DNA of 5,827 nucleotides from an uncultured Acidobacteriaceae bacterium (GTDB lineage Bacteria > Acidobacteriota > Terriglobia > Terriglobales > Acidobacteriaceae): the NCBI GenBank assembly GCA_903842845.1, contig CAIMNN010000427.1, positions 1 to 5,827 on the forward strand. The letters run 5' to 3'. A model generated the notes under the pieces. The model saw only the letters and a list, made by a program, of their open reading frames with translations, was not told the DNA's origin and searched no databases. Shown here piece after piece: positions 1 to 5,827 of the stretch (the stretch's first letter is position 1; the number at the start of each line of letters is the position of its first letter). The translations under genes and the position numbers were made by a program.

Positions 1-2777
1 AGCACGGGCGTGCCGCCCAAAGTGAGGGCGGGGCCGTAGATGCTGTTCACGCCGCTGAGGTCTTTTGTGAGCATGAAGGCAGAATTCGACGTCAGCCACA
101 GAGTGGAGAGGAGGAGGATGAAGAAGACTGCCGGCAGCGAGATGAAGATGGAGCGCTTCGAGCCGCCGTAGAGCGCGCCCGGGATGTTGGAAGTGGAGGG
201 AACACCCGGAGTGCCTATAACGCTTGAGGCATAACGTGTGTTGGAACCTTCGACCCATGTCCACTTGCCGTTTGAAGGGGTAAATTCCCAGAGGTCGTTG
301 AGGTTGCCGTAATGTCCAGCGCTGTCATATCCGAGGCCGCCAAAGATCCAGAGATTACCGCTTGCATCAAACCACATTAGGGCAGTGTCGCGCCCGCCCG
401 GATAGAAGTCAGTGCCAGCGACGCCGATTGGCCCGTAGTTGCCGGCATTGCCGGTGGCCTTTGCAGGGACAGTATTGAGACCGCCTTCCCAAGCCCATTC
501 ATTTGTTGTGGGGTTATACATCCACAAATCGTTCAAGATTCCGTATAAGGAGTTGACATCGAATCCATCGCCACCAAAGAGCCAAACGTTGCCGTTGGCA
601 TCGGTAGCAGAGCTTGCGTCGGCGCGACTACCTGGATCGTAAGCAGGATTTGCAACGCCGAGAGAGCCGGCGACGCCGGGAGCATTGACGGTATTGGGGC
701 CGCGTTTCCACGTCCAGCCGAGGTTGGCGGGAAGAGTTGCGATGGTGATGGGATCGATTGCAACGTTGCTGTTAGTGTCACCGCTCGCCGTGGCAAATGC
801 CTGCACGGTTGTGGAGACGCTGACGTTGAAGCCAGCGGTGTAAATGGAGGAGCTGACGGTTGGCGTGGAGCCATCCGTGGTGTAGTAGATGGTCGAGCCG
901 GGTGTTGAGTCGGTGATGGTGACGTTCTGCGTGGAGGAGTAGGTTCCTGCCGTGGGCGAGATGACCGGCGTTGCTGCTTGCGCGACGAGCGCGGTATAGG
1001 TCGCAGAGCTGAGGCCGCTCAAGCCGTGATAACTGGAGAGTGCAACAGCGTTGACGGTGGTGGTTTTTGTGACGTTGAAACCGCCGGAGTAGAGAGTTGA
1101 ACTCGCGGTGGGGGTTGAGCCGTCCGTGGTGTAGTAGATGCTGGCCGAAGGATCGGTATCCGTGATGGTGACCGCCTGCGTGCCGGAGAAGTTGCCCGAG
1201 GCCGGAGTAATCTGTGGCGCTGCTGAGGGCATCTGGCCGACCCATAAATCATTCATAACGCCACTGACATCATTTGTATCGCAACCACTGCCGCCGAAGA
1301 GCCAGAACTGGTTGTGCGAATCCATCACAGCGCCGCTGGTATTTCGTCCACCGGGCTGGTTTGAAGAAGAGATTGCGCCCTTAGTGCCGTAGACGGGCTG
1401 GTCGCATCCATAATTGTTGGGCACGGTATTGTCGCCTGAGACCCATGTCCACTCGGAGTTTGGGATGTTGATCATCCAGAAATCACCGAGATCGCCAATG
1501 GTGCCATTTTTATCAACGCCGCGTCCGCCGTAGACCCAGATATTGCCTGCATTGTCAGGTGCGGCCATGGCATTTCTGCGCCCACCGGGTGCATTATTTG
1601 CAGAGGCAACGCCCGGAGTGCCGTAGCTTCCAATTTCGCCGGTACCACCTCCGCCGACAAGGGTGGACAATCCGCCCTGCCATGTCCAGGATTGATCCGT
1701 GATGTTGTACGACCAGAGGTCATTGAGGTAGCCGCCGTACCCAGCGGAGTCAAAACCGAATCCGCCCCAGAGCCAGACGACATTGTTTGTAACCATGTCA
1801 GACCAGACCATTCCACCGTATCGTCCGCCAGGTACATTACTGGTGGAAGGAGCATGAAGAGTGCCGTAGACACCGCTATTACCAGACAAATTAATTGTTG
1901 TTTTTGAGCCTGCCATCCAGGTCCACGTGTAGGCAGTTGGGTCGAAGACCCAGAGATCGTTCAGAGCACCAAGAGTGCCGGTTGAGTCGATACCCCATCC
2001 GCCGAAGAACCAAACTTTGCCGTTTGAATCCTGCCAAACGGCGGCGTCATTGCGTGCACCGGGAATATTGCTAACGCCTGGTGTGCCTTTGTTTCCATAA
2101 AAACCTGCCTGATCGCCAGTGCTGTATCCGTTGACCCACTCCCAGTTATAGGTAGAAGTATTGAAGAGCCAAAGATCACCGAGATGTTTAGCCGAGGTGG
2201 AGGAACCATCAATACCCTGTCCGCCGAACATCCACAGATTTCCGTTTGAATCGACCCAGGTCATGGCGTCAGAACGACCGCCGGGGTAGCTATTGGGATC
2301 AGGCGCTCCCATTGAAAAATAAGCGCCATTATTGCCACCATTAGTGAAGCCGCTTACATTGGTTTTATTACCCTTAACGAATGTCCACTGCCCTGTCCCG
2401 GTGTTGTACGACCAGAGATCGTTCATGTAGCTGATGACGCCGTTGACATCCGGACCTAAGCCGCCGAAGAGCCAGATATTTCCGTTCGGGCCAATCCAGG
2501 TGAGCGCACCTGAACGACTGCTGGGCGTGTTTGAAGCTGCCGCAGTGCCTTTAGTGCCCCATGAACCGGCAACATTGCCGGTGGGGTTCACATTTGAGCC
2601 GGTCATCCATCCCCAGCTGGTAGATTGCGCGTTGGCTGAGCTGGAAAGGCCCAGGACCAGTATCAGGAGAGAGAAGACGGCCAGGGCTTTGCCCAGCAGT
2701 GCGGAGCTAAACAAATTAGCCCGGTCTTTCAATTCCTTGTTCAATATCAAATCACTCAACTTCTGTTTCCCTCTCAC
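1..2777 (-). CDS. Exported Kelch beta-propeller protein with two chitobiase-C-like repeats and a membrane segment (3' end outside window)
   Basis: The frame is open without a stop from a GTG at 2777 to the window edge: 925 codons, C-terminus missing. The GTG was chosen because AGGAGA lies 7 bases upstream and an in-frame stop lies further upstream with no ATG between. Modules in order: signal peptide (about 1-50, cleavage after ANA); six Kelch blades (about 54-513) with FGG, NDLW and W-x-W strands every 74-80 residues; two CHB_HEX_C_1-like beta-sandwich repeats (about 518-679), each with IYYTTDGSTPT; two more blades (about 686-868); a hydrophobic segment (about 877-895); then about 30 residues of unknown type. 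Kelch propellers usually bind ligands or proteins, and some are enzymes such as galactose oxidase; no catalytic centre is recognisable here. The role is probably surface or extracytoplasmic binding. The protein has only two cysteines. Codon use changes sharply at about 180. Function is not known. Confidence 0.93.
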   Translation of the reverse strand, partial: MRGKQKLSDLILNKELKDRANLFSSALLGKALAVFSLLILVLGLSSSANAQSTSWGWMTGSNVNPTGNVAGSWGTKGTAAASNTPSSRSGALTWIGPNGNIWLFGGLGPDVNGVISYMNDLWSYNTGTGQWTFVKGNKTNVSGFTNGGNNGAYFSMGAPDPNSYPGGRSDAMTWVDSNGNLWMFGGQGIDGSSTSAKHLGDLWLFNTSTYNWEWVNGYSTGDQAGFYGNKGTPGVSNIPGARNDAAVWQDSNGKVWFFGGWGIDSTGTLGALNDLWVFDPTAYTWTWMAGSKTTINLSGNSGVYGTLHAPSTSNVPGGRYGGMVWSDMVTNNVVWLWGGFGFDSAGYGGYLNDLWSYNITDQSWTWQGGLSTLVGGGGTGEIGSYGTPGVASANNAPGGRRNAMAAPDNAGNIWVYGGRGVDKNGTIGDLGDFWMINIPNSEWTWVSGDNTVPNNYGCDQPVYGTKGAISSSNQPGGRNTSGAVMDSHNQFWLFGGSGCDTNDVSGVMNDLWVGQMPSAAPQITPASGNFSGTQAVTITDTDPSASIYYTTDGSTPTASSTLYSGGFNVTKTTTVNAVALSSYHGLSGLSSATYTALVAQAATPVISPTAGTYSSTQNVTITDSTPGSTIYYTTDGSTPTVSSSIYTAGFNVSVSTTVQAFATASGDTNSNVAIDPITIATLPANLGWTWKRGPNTVNAPGVAGSLGVANPAYDPGSRADASSATDANGNVWLFGGDGFDVNSLYGILNDLWMYNPTTNEWAWEGGLNTVPAKATGNAGNYGPIGVAGTDFYPGGRDTALMWFDASGNLWIFGGLGYDSAGHYGNLNDLWEFTPSNGKWTWVEGSNTRYASSVIGTPGVPSTSNIPGALYGGSKRSIFISLPAVFFILLLSTLWLTSNSAFMLTKDLSGVNSIYGPALTLGGTPV
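93..149 (-). other. Predicted transmembrane or internal signal-like segment of the Kelch protein
   Basis: Residues about 877-895, IFISLPAVFFILLLSTLWL, an uninterrupted hydrophobic run preceded by Ser-Lys-Arg. Its length fits one membrane span. It has the charge-then-hydrophobic shape of a signal peptide, followed by TSNSA, but no start codon or ribosome binding site lies nearby, so it is read as internal. What follows (ends LTLGGTPVL at the edge) is not recognised. Confidence 0.75.
174..722 (-). repeat. Two further Kelch blades (second, incomplete propeller)
   Basis: The segment opens with a lone LGWTWKRG strand, then two full blades with FGG codons at 570-578 and 336-344 (period 234 bp) and NDLWMY and NDLWEF strands. 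It then reaches the inter-blade linker SNIPGA. In the other blades this linker leads into GR and the next blade; here it leads into a membrane segment. Two blades cannot close a propeller alone, so they may add to the first ring, pair with another chain, or be the remnant of a larger propeller. Confidence 0.85.
741..977 (-). repeat. Chitobiase C-terminal-like beta-sandwich repeat 2
   Basis: About 79 residues from AATPVISPTAG onward, with VTITDSTPGSTIYYTTDGST then P-T, then FNVSVSTTVQAFATASG. It aligns with repeat 1 along its whole length (TPASGNFSGTQAVTITDTDP against SPTAGTYSSTQNVTITDSTP). The two repeats interrupt the Kelch series between blades 6 and 7, so they act as a hinge or spacer between two propeller segments. 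Confidence 0.82.
984..1223 (-). repeat. Chitobiase C-terminal-like beta-sandwich repeat 1
   Basis: About 80 residues from AAPQITP to YTAL. The core is VTITDTDPSASIYYTTDGST, then P-T and a strand pattern ending T-T-V-N-A-V-A. This matches the general look of the CHB_HEX_C_1 family, found in the C-terminal parts of chitobiases and as spacer domains in many secreted bacterial proteins. It is the partner of the repeat at 741-977, with strong similarity in DNA and protein around the YYTTDGSTPT core. The usual role is spacer or surface interaction, not catalysis. Confidence 0.82.
1239..2618 (-). repeat. Six tandem Kelch blades (first propeller)
   Basis: Six protein repeats share the pattern GGR, a W-x-D-x-x-GN strand, WLFGGxGxD, then LNDLW, then W-x-W. 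The GG codon pairs sit near 2460, 2220, 1998, 1761, 1524 and 1290, a period of 222-240 bp. The sixth blade ends at NDLWV and lacks its own W-x-W strand. The mature N-terminus begins with an orphan W-G-W strand (2607-2615) that could fill the gap, the 'Velcro' ring closure known from beta-propellers. This suggests one closed six-bladed ring, as inferred from strand bookkeeping. Confidence 0.88.
2628..2777 (-). other. Signal peptide of the Kelch protein
   Basis: Residues 1-50. A long n-region of about 30 residues holds several Lys and Arg (starts RGKQKLSD), then a hydrophobic core ALAVFSLLILVLGL, then SSSANA followed by QS. A-N-A fits signal peptidase I at -3/-1. The n-region is longer than usual, so a later start is conceivable, but none has a comparable ribosome binding site. 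Confidence 0.8.
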
Positions 2778-2783
2778 TGTTTC

Positions 2784-2789
2784 TCTCCT
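2784..2789 (-). promoter_or_regulatory. Shine-Dalgarno site deciding the GTG start of the Kelch gene
   Basis: On the minus strand the sequence is TAGGAGAGAAACA followed by GTG. AGGAG ends 7 bases before the start codon, which is near-ideal spacing. The first ATG in this frame lies past the signal peptide, so without this site the start would be placed wrongly. The residues that follow the GTG lead directly into a good hydrophobic core and cleavage site. Confidence 0.75.
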
Positions 2790-2902
2790 ATCAAATTGGT
2801 CTTGAATTGGAACCTGACTTGTTAAATGCAGACCGTGCTGCGCCTTAAGTTGAGCGCACAGACACACGCCCCCCAAACGCCTGCAATTGAGCAGGAGTGA
2901 GC

Positions 2903-2965
2903 ATGCAGGTCAGCCATCTGTTATTGAGTGGTCAGGAGATTGCGGATTGTGACCGAGAAAAGTAA
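2903..2965 (+). CDS. Possible 20-residue microprotein in the intergenic region
   Basis: ATG at 2903 is preceded by AGGAG (2893-2897) with 5 bases between, and the frame ends at TAA 2963-2965. The product would be MQVSHLLLSGQEIADCDREK. It runs against both flanking genes and ends 31 bases before the stem-loop at 2997-3029. No family is recognised. A frame this short with a chance Shine-Dalgarno match is common, so this is a candidate only; no promoter is evident. Confidence 0.2.
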   Translation: MQVSHLLLSGQEIADCDREK

Positions 2966-2996
2966 GTAAATTAGAAAATATTTCTGTGCTGGAGGT

Positions 2997-3029
2997 TGAA
3001 GCGTTCCGGCTGCGGGCAGGAACGCTTCA
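2997..3029 (-). terminator. Perfect 11-bp stem-loop just after the CHAT gene
   Basis: TGAAGCGTTCC (2997-3007) and GGAACGCTTCA (3019-3029) are exact reverse complements around an 11-base loop. The stem begins 7 bases past the CHAT stop codon. No T-run follows it on the minus strand, so it lacks the U-tract of a standard intrinsic terminator. It may be a Rho-assisted end, a 3' mRNA-protecting hairpin, or a weak terminator. It separates the CHAT transcript from the Kelch gene. Confidence 0.5.
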
Positions 3030-3036
3030 GTGAGAA

Positions 3037-5688
3037 TTAACGCCACTCGCCGGCGGCGACAAAGCCGGCCCAGTACCAGGGATGGGTGCTCTGGTGAGAG
3101 GTGCGGAGGCTTTGAAGCAGGGAACGGGAGGCGGACCAGGCGGAGTCAGCGGTGGAAGCGTGTTGCTCAAAGCGCTTGCGGTAAAGCTGGGTCATGAATT
3201 GGCGCGTGACGGCATCGTCGACGGGCCAGAGTGACATGACGACGCTACGAGCTCCGGCGACGCGGAATGCGCGCTCGAGACCGAGCACGCCTTCGCCGTC
3301 AGCGAGTACGCCATTGCCGGTGTTGCATGCGGAGAGGACGGCCCAGTCGACGCCGTTGAGGTCGAGCGAGGCGATCTGCTCTGCGGTGAGGATGGAGTTT
3401 TGGCGGTCGCTGTTTGCTCCGGCAAAGACGAGGCCGGAGTGGAGGAGCGGGTTGCCGTTGCCGCAACTGCGATTCAGGATGAAGGCGTGGGTTGCGATGT
3501 GCAGCATGCGGTTGTGGGCTGATGCGGCAAGAAATTGATCGCGGGTAGCGTCGACGCCGGTGAGCAGCGACATGCCCTCTTTGCCATTCCACTGTTTCCA
3601 CGCTTTGGAGAGGTCCTGCGCTTCTTCACCGGCTCCGGGCAGCGCGGCGAAGGTCAGCTTCTGAAAGTCGTCGCAGGCGATGGTGTCACCGCGCAAAGGA
3701 GAAGGAGCGGCTGTGGCAGCGAGCGCAGGCGCATTCCTGTCAAAGGCCGGGCCGCCCAGTACCAGCAAGCCGGTCTTCTTCTGCGTGCTTTCTTCGGGGA
3801 GCAGGTCGCGCTCACTGGTGAGAATGTGCACAACGGTGTCGCGCTCGACAAGATAGCCCTCACCATCAGGAAGCGCGGCGAAGGGAACGATGTTGAGCAG
3901 GCCATCGGGAACGACGAGCAGAAGTTGCGCATCTTTGGTTGCATCGGCCAACGGGTCCCAGATGAGCTTGCGGAGCTCAACGCCGGATTCGCGATAGAGG
4001 CGTTCGTTTCGCAACGAGCCTTGTCCGCTGGAGTGGGCTTCGTTGTCTGCGCTGGCGCGCATTTTTTTAACAAGGTCGTCTGCCGGTTTGACTGCACCGA
4101 GATTAAAAACGCGAACGCGATCCGAATCCGAACCTAGAACAAAGGCCATGTACATGGGAGTTGTGCTGCGAGCGGGGTCGACTTTTTCAACCGCCACGGC
4201 CTTGTATACGACGTAGGAGATGAGTGCGGAGTGCGCGGGAAGATTGCGGCGGAGTTCATCGAGTTGGACAGCGGCGGCGCGTGAATCGTTGCGGATGGCG
4301 GCGCTCTTCTCGGCGAGTGCGCGTTCTATCTTCTCCATGCGGGCCGAAGCCTGCAACACTGCTTCACTTTTTCCATCCTTGCCATAGGCTGCGCCTTCAG
4401 CATTGAGGAGAGCGACGCGGGCCTGGCTGAGTTCATCGAGCTCTTTGGCAACCTCGGGGTCGTTGGCGGAGTTTAGATTGCGCTGGCGACGCGCCATTTC
4501 GTCAGCGACCAACGCACGGGAGCGCACGACCTCCTGATAGATGTCGTTGGGCGAAAGCTCGGGATGGTGGGCGAGGACCGAGAGCGCAATGTTGAGACCC
4601 CAGGGGCGATGCCTTTCATAAGCCAGAGCCTGACGCTCAGGCAGTGCGCGCGCCTGGAGCACAAAACTTTCGCGACCCATCTTTGCCGCGACCAGTCCTT
4701 CGGCGATGGCCTGTTTCAGTTCACCGCCATTGGCGAGTGAGCGCGAGTAGCCAGCGTGGTCCCAGGCCATACCATCGAATGTTTCATGAGGATTGTCGAG
4801 CGCGATCTTGTAGCTTTTCCAGGCCAGCTCAAATTGACCGGTGCGCGAGTAGAGGTCGGCGAGGTTTCCCTGGATGGTGCGCAGCGCCGGCGACTCTTCC
4901 CCCTGAGTCTTGCGAATCAGTTCGAGGGCGCGATTGACGTGAGGAATTGCTTTTTCAAATTGCTGAGTACGTACATAGTGAGCGCCCAGGTCGCTTTCAA
5001 TAATCCCCATGTTCAGATCGTCCAGCTTGCCTTGAATGGCTACAGCTAGGGCTTCTTCGAGGTCGGCACCGGCCGCCTTCTCATCCTTGAACAGGTAGTT
5101 CAACTCTGACCGTCGGCTGAGTGAAGAGACAAGCTCGAGAGCGTGGCCCGGACTTTTGCGTTCAACCGCAATTGCGGCATCTTCGACACGGATGCCGTAT
5201 TGCACATCACCAAGGTCCTGACAGATGTCAGCTAAAGCATCGGCGGCCTTTGTGTACGCCACATCATCCGGATGTTCTTTTTGTGCGATCTCGTAGGCGC
5301 GGTCAGCGAGCACTCGCGCCTCAGCCAGATGGTTCAATTTTTGCGTGGTAATGGCTGCATTCACCAGTGCATTGAAATAGATTGCACTATGTTCGCCAGC
5401 CGCTGCGCTGGCAACTTGCATCTCTCTCTGGGCGAGCTTCAGGGTCTCCGCATTGGATTGTTGCGCATCCAGCGCGGCATTTACGAGCTTATCAAGCGCG
5501 TTGGCGATCTCTACGGTGTTGCCGGGATGTGCGGATTCCGCGGCCGCGAGCTCCTGTTGTGCGAGGGCGACAGGATCAGCGGGAGCAGCGGATGAAGCAT
5601 TTGATTGTGACGACTGTTGTGATTGGGTATGAAAACAGATGAAAAAAAGAAAAAGGCAAAAGAACTGACACTGGGCCGACCGGCGCAT
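3037..5688 (-). CDS. Exported TPR-CHAT (caspase-like) protein
   Basis: 883 residues; it could also start at the ATG at 5700 (887). The inner ATG at 5688 was chosen because GGAG lies 6 bases upstream, while CCCCCAA precedes the outer one; it also gives a cleaner signal peptide (MRRSAQ, then a Phe/Leu/Cys-rich core). A Gln/Ser/Ala-rich linker follows, then about six TPR-like helical hairpins (about 100-340), a charged, partly coiled-coil helical stretch (about 380-480), and a CHAT domain (about 480-883). CHAT landmarks seen: VPDGLLNIVPFAAL, LPGAGEEA, HIATHAF (His734), LSACNTG (Cys788), GEGVLGLERAF, SLWPVDD and HPWYWAGFVAAG. CHAT domains are clan CD cysteine peptidases related to caspases and separase; the His/Cys pair is intact, so activity is likely. 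Substrate unknown. The TPRs probably bind a partner or regulator. The signal peptide places it outside the cytoplasm, unlike the better-known defence CHAT proteases. No lipobox is convincing. Confidence 0.96.
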   Translation of the reverse strand: MRRSAQCQFFCLFLFFICFHTQSQQSSQSNASSAAPADPVALAQQELAAAESAHPGNTVEIANALDKLVNAALDAQQSNAETLKLAQREMQVASAAAGEHSAIYFNALVNAAITTQKLNHLAEARVLADRAYEIAQKEHPDDVAYTKAADALADICQDLGDVQYGIRVEDAAIAVERKSPGHALELVSSLSRRSELNYLFKDEKAAGADLEEALAVAIQGKLDDLNMGIIESDLGAHYVRTQQFEKAIPHVNRALELIRKTQGEESPALRTIQGNLADLYSRTGQFELAWKSYKIALDNPHETFDGMAWDHAGYSRSLANGGELKQAIAEGLVAAKMGRESFVLQARALPERQALAYERHRPWGLNIALSVLAHHPELSPNDIYQEVVRSRALVADEMARRQRNLNSANDPEVAKELDELSQARVALLNAEGAAYGKDGKSEAVLQASARMEKIERALAEKSAAIRNDSRAAAVQLDELRRNLPAHSALISYVVYKAVAVEKVDPARSTTPMYMAFVLGSDSDRVRVFNLGAVKPADDLVKKMRASADNEAHSSGQGSLRNERLYRESGVELRKLIWDPLADATKDAQLLLVVPDGLLNIVPFAALPDGEGYLVERDTVVHILTSERDLLPEESTQKKTGLLVLGGPAFDRNAPALAATAAPSPLRGDTIACDDFQKLTFAALPGAGEEAQDLSKAWKQWNGKEGMSLLTGVDATRDQFLAASAHNRMLHIATHAFILNRSCGNGNPLLHSGLVFAGANSDRQNSILTAEQIASLDLNGVDWAVLSACNTGNGVLADGEGVLGLERAFRVAGARSVVMSLWPVDDAVTRQFMTQLYRKRFEQHASTADSAWSASRSLLQSLRTSHQSTHPWYWAGFVAAGEWR

Positions 5689-5700
5689 CTTGCACTCCAT
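5678..5700 (-). promoter_or_regulatory. Start region of the CHAT gene: two in-frame ATGs, inner one with a Shine-Dalgarno match
   Basis: On the minus strand the sequence reads ATGGAGTGCAAGATG. GGAG sits inside the first four codons of the longer form and is correctly spaced (6 bases) for the second ATG at 5688. Nothing similar precedes the ATG at 5700. The inner start is preferred; the choice changes the protein by four residues only. Confidence 0.55.
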
Positions 5701-5732
5701 TTGGGGGTCACTACAGATGAATCAGGGTAGGT

Positions 5733-5753
5733 TTAGATATACACGAAATCTAA
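5733..5753. promoter_or_regulatory. Inverted repeat TTAGAT-N9-ATCTAA upstream of the CHAT gene
   Basis: Two 6-base arms (5733-5738 and 5748-5753) flank a 9-base spacer that reads ATACACGAA on the plus strand. The repeat lies 45-65 bases before the chosen start, where a promoter or operator is expected. On the minus strand the spacer and arm contain TGTATATCT, a partial match to an extended -10. No matching -35 is clear. It could be a regulator site; the regulator cannot be named. Confidence 0.3.
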
Positions 5754-5768
5754 GCGCGTCATTGTGAC

Positions 5769-5784
5769 GTGCGATCAGTGCGAT
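5769..5784. repeat. Short direct repeat GTGCGAT-CA-GTGCGAT
   Basis: Two exact 7-base copies (5769-5775 and 5778-5784), 9 bases apart start to start, lie upstream of the inverted repeat in the CHAT gene's control region. Tandem sites of this kind can bind activators, but a 7-base repeat can arise by chance. Nothing else gene-like is seen in 5701-5827. Confidence 0.2.
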
Positions 5785-5827
5785 GGCCGAAATTCGAGTT
5801 TTATTTGTGAGCAGAAATTACAGATAG

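Noticed and set aside
150..185. Frameshift as the cause of the lost Kelch pattern near position 180
   Set aside because: The frame stays open beyond it with a coherent membrane segment and strongly biased GC-ending codons, so it looks like true coding sequence in this frame.
778..1245. A 155-codon minus-strand frame within the Kelch gene
   Set aside because: It is out of frame with the continuous GTG-initiated frame that holds the Kelch and chitobiase-C-like repeats; its His/Arg-rich product is a frame shadow.
170..2640. Regular spacing of similar DNA about every 222-240 bp, considered as a CRISPR or satellite array
   Set aside because: The spacing is that of Kelch blades in one continuous coding frame; the repeats are degenerate and far too long for CRISPR.
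2790..2850. Sigma-70 promoter for the Kelch gene
   Set aside because: Only partial -10-like strings (for example TTTAAC) are present, without a properly spaced -35 match.
2845..2904. Second leader ORF, MLTPAQLQAFGGRVSVRST, on the minus strand
   Set aside because: No ribosome binding site, and it overlaps the previous candidate in another frame. Not supportable alone.
2822..2917. Minus-strand leader ORF of 31 codons, Cys-rich (starts MADLHAHSC), upstream of the Kelch gene
   Set aside because: No Shine-Dalgarno sequence precedes its ATG and no family is recognised. A conserved leader peptide cannot be excluded without relatives.
3535..4137. A 200-codon open frame on the plus strand
   Set aside because: It lies entirely opposite the CHAT coding sequence, whose minus-strand frame carries all the family motifs. 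It is a by-product of GC-rich codons.
3037..5688. Assignment of the CHAT protein to a CRISPR-linked or gasdermin-type defence system
   Set aside because: No CRISPR array, Cas gene or gasdermin-like gene is in the window, and the signal peptide argues for action outside the cytoplasm.

Overview
The window reads as bacterial chromosome with two genes, both on the minus strand. The likely source is an Acidobacteriota-type soil bacterium. That is an inference from family style only: moderately high GC, a secreted W-x-W/FGG/NDLW Kelch protein with chitobiase-C-like inserts, and a signal-peptide TPR-CHAT protein. No marker gene is present to confirm it.

Layout, in the direction of transcription. 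Positions 5827-5689 are the upstream region of the first gene and hold a small inverted repeat and a short direct repeat. Positions 5688-3037 encode an exported TPR-CHAT protein: signal peptide, about six TPR-like helical hairpins, a charged helical linker and a C-terminal caspase-like CHAT domain. Its His (codon 3487-3489) and Cys (codon 3325-3327) are intact. A perfect 11-bp stem-loop (2997-3029) lies just past its stop. Positions 3036-2778 are a 259-bp intergenic region with no established gene; a 20-codon plus-strand ORF there has a good Shine-Dalgarno match. Positions 2777-1 are the 5' 925 codons of a long exported Kelch protein that runs off the left edge. It starts at GTG behind a clear AGGAGA, so an ATG-only search misses it, although the frame has no stop from 2777 to 1.

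The Kelch protein is modular: signal peptide, six Kelch blades, two tandem chitobiase/beta-hexosaminidase C-terminal-like beta-sandwich repeats, two more blades, then an abrupt switch to a hydrophobic membrane segment and an unidentified domain. The switch near position 180 coincides with a jump in third-position GC (53 of 60 codons), so it looks like a fusion or domain-shuffling joint.

Both products carry export signals and should meet outside the cytoplasm. One is a putative cysteine protease with a TPR scaffold, the other a multi-domain adhesive or sugar-binding-type surface protein. A functional partnership is possible but is inferred from adjacency alone. The 259-bp gap and the stem-loop argue against a tight operon.
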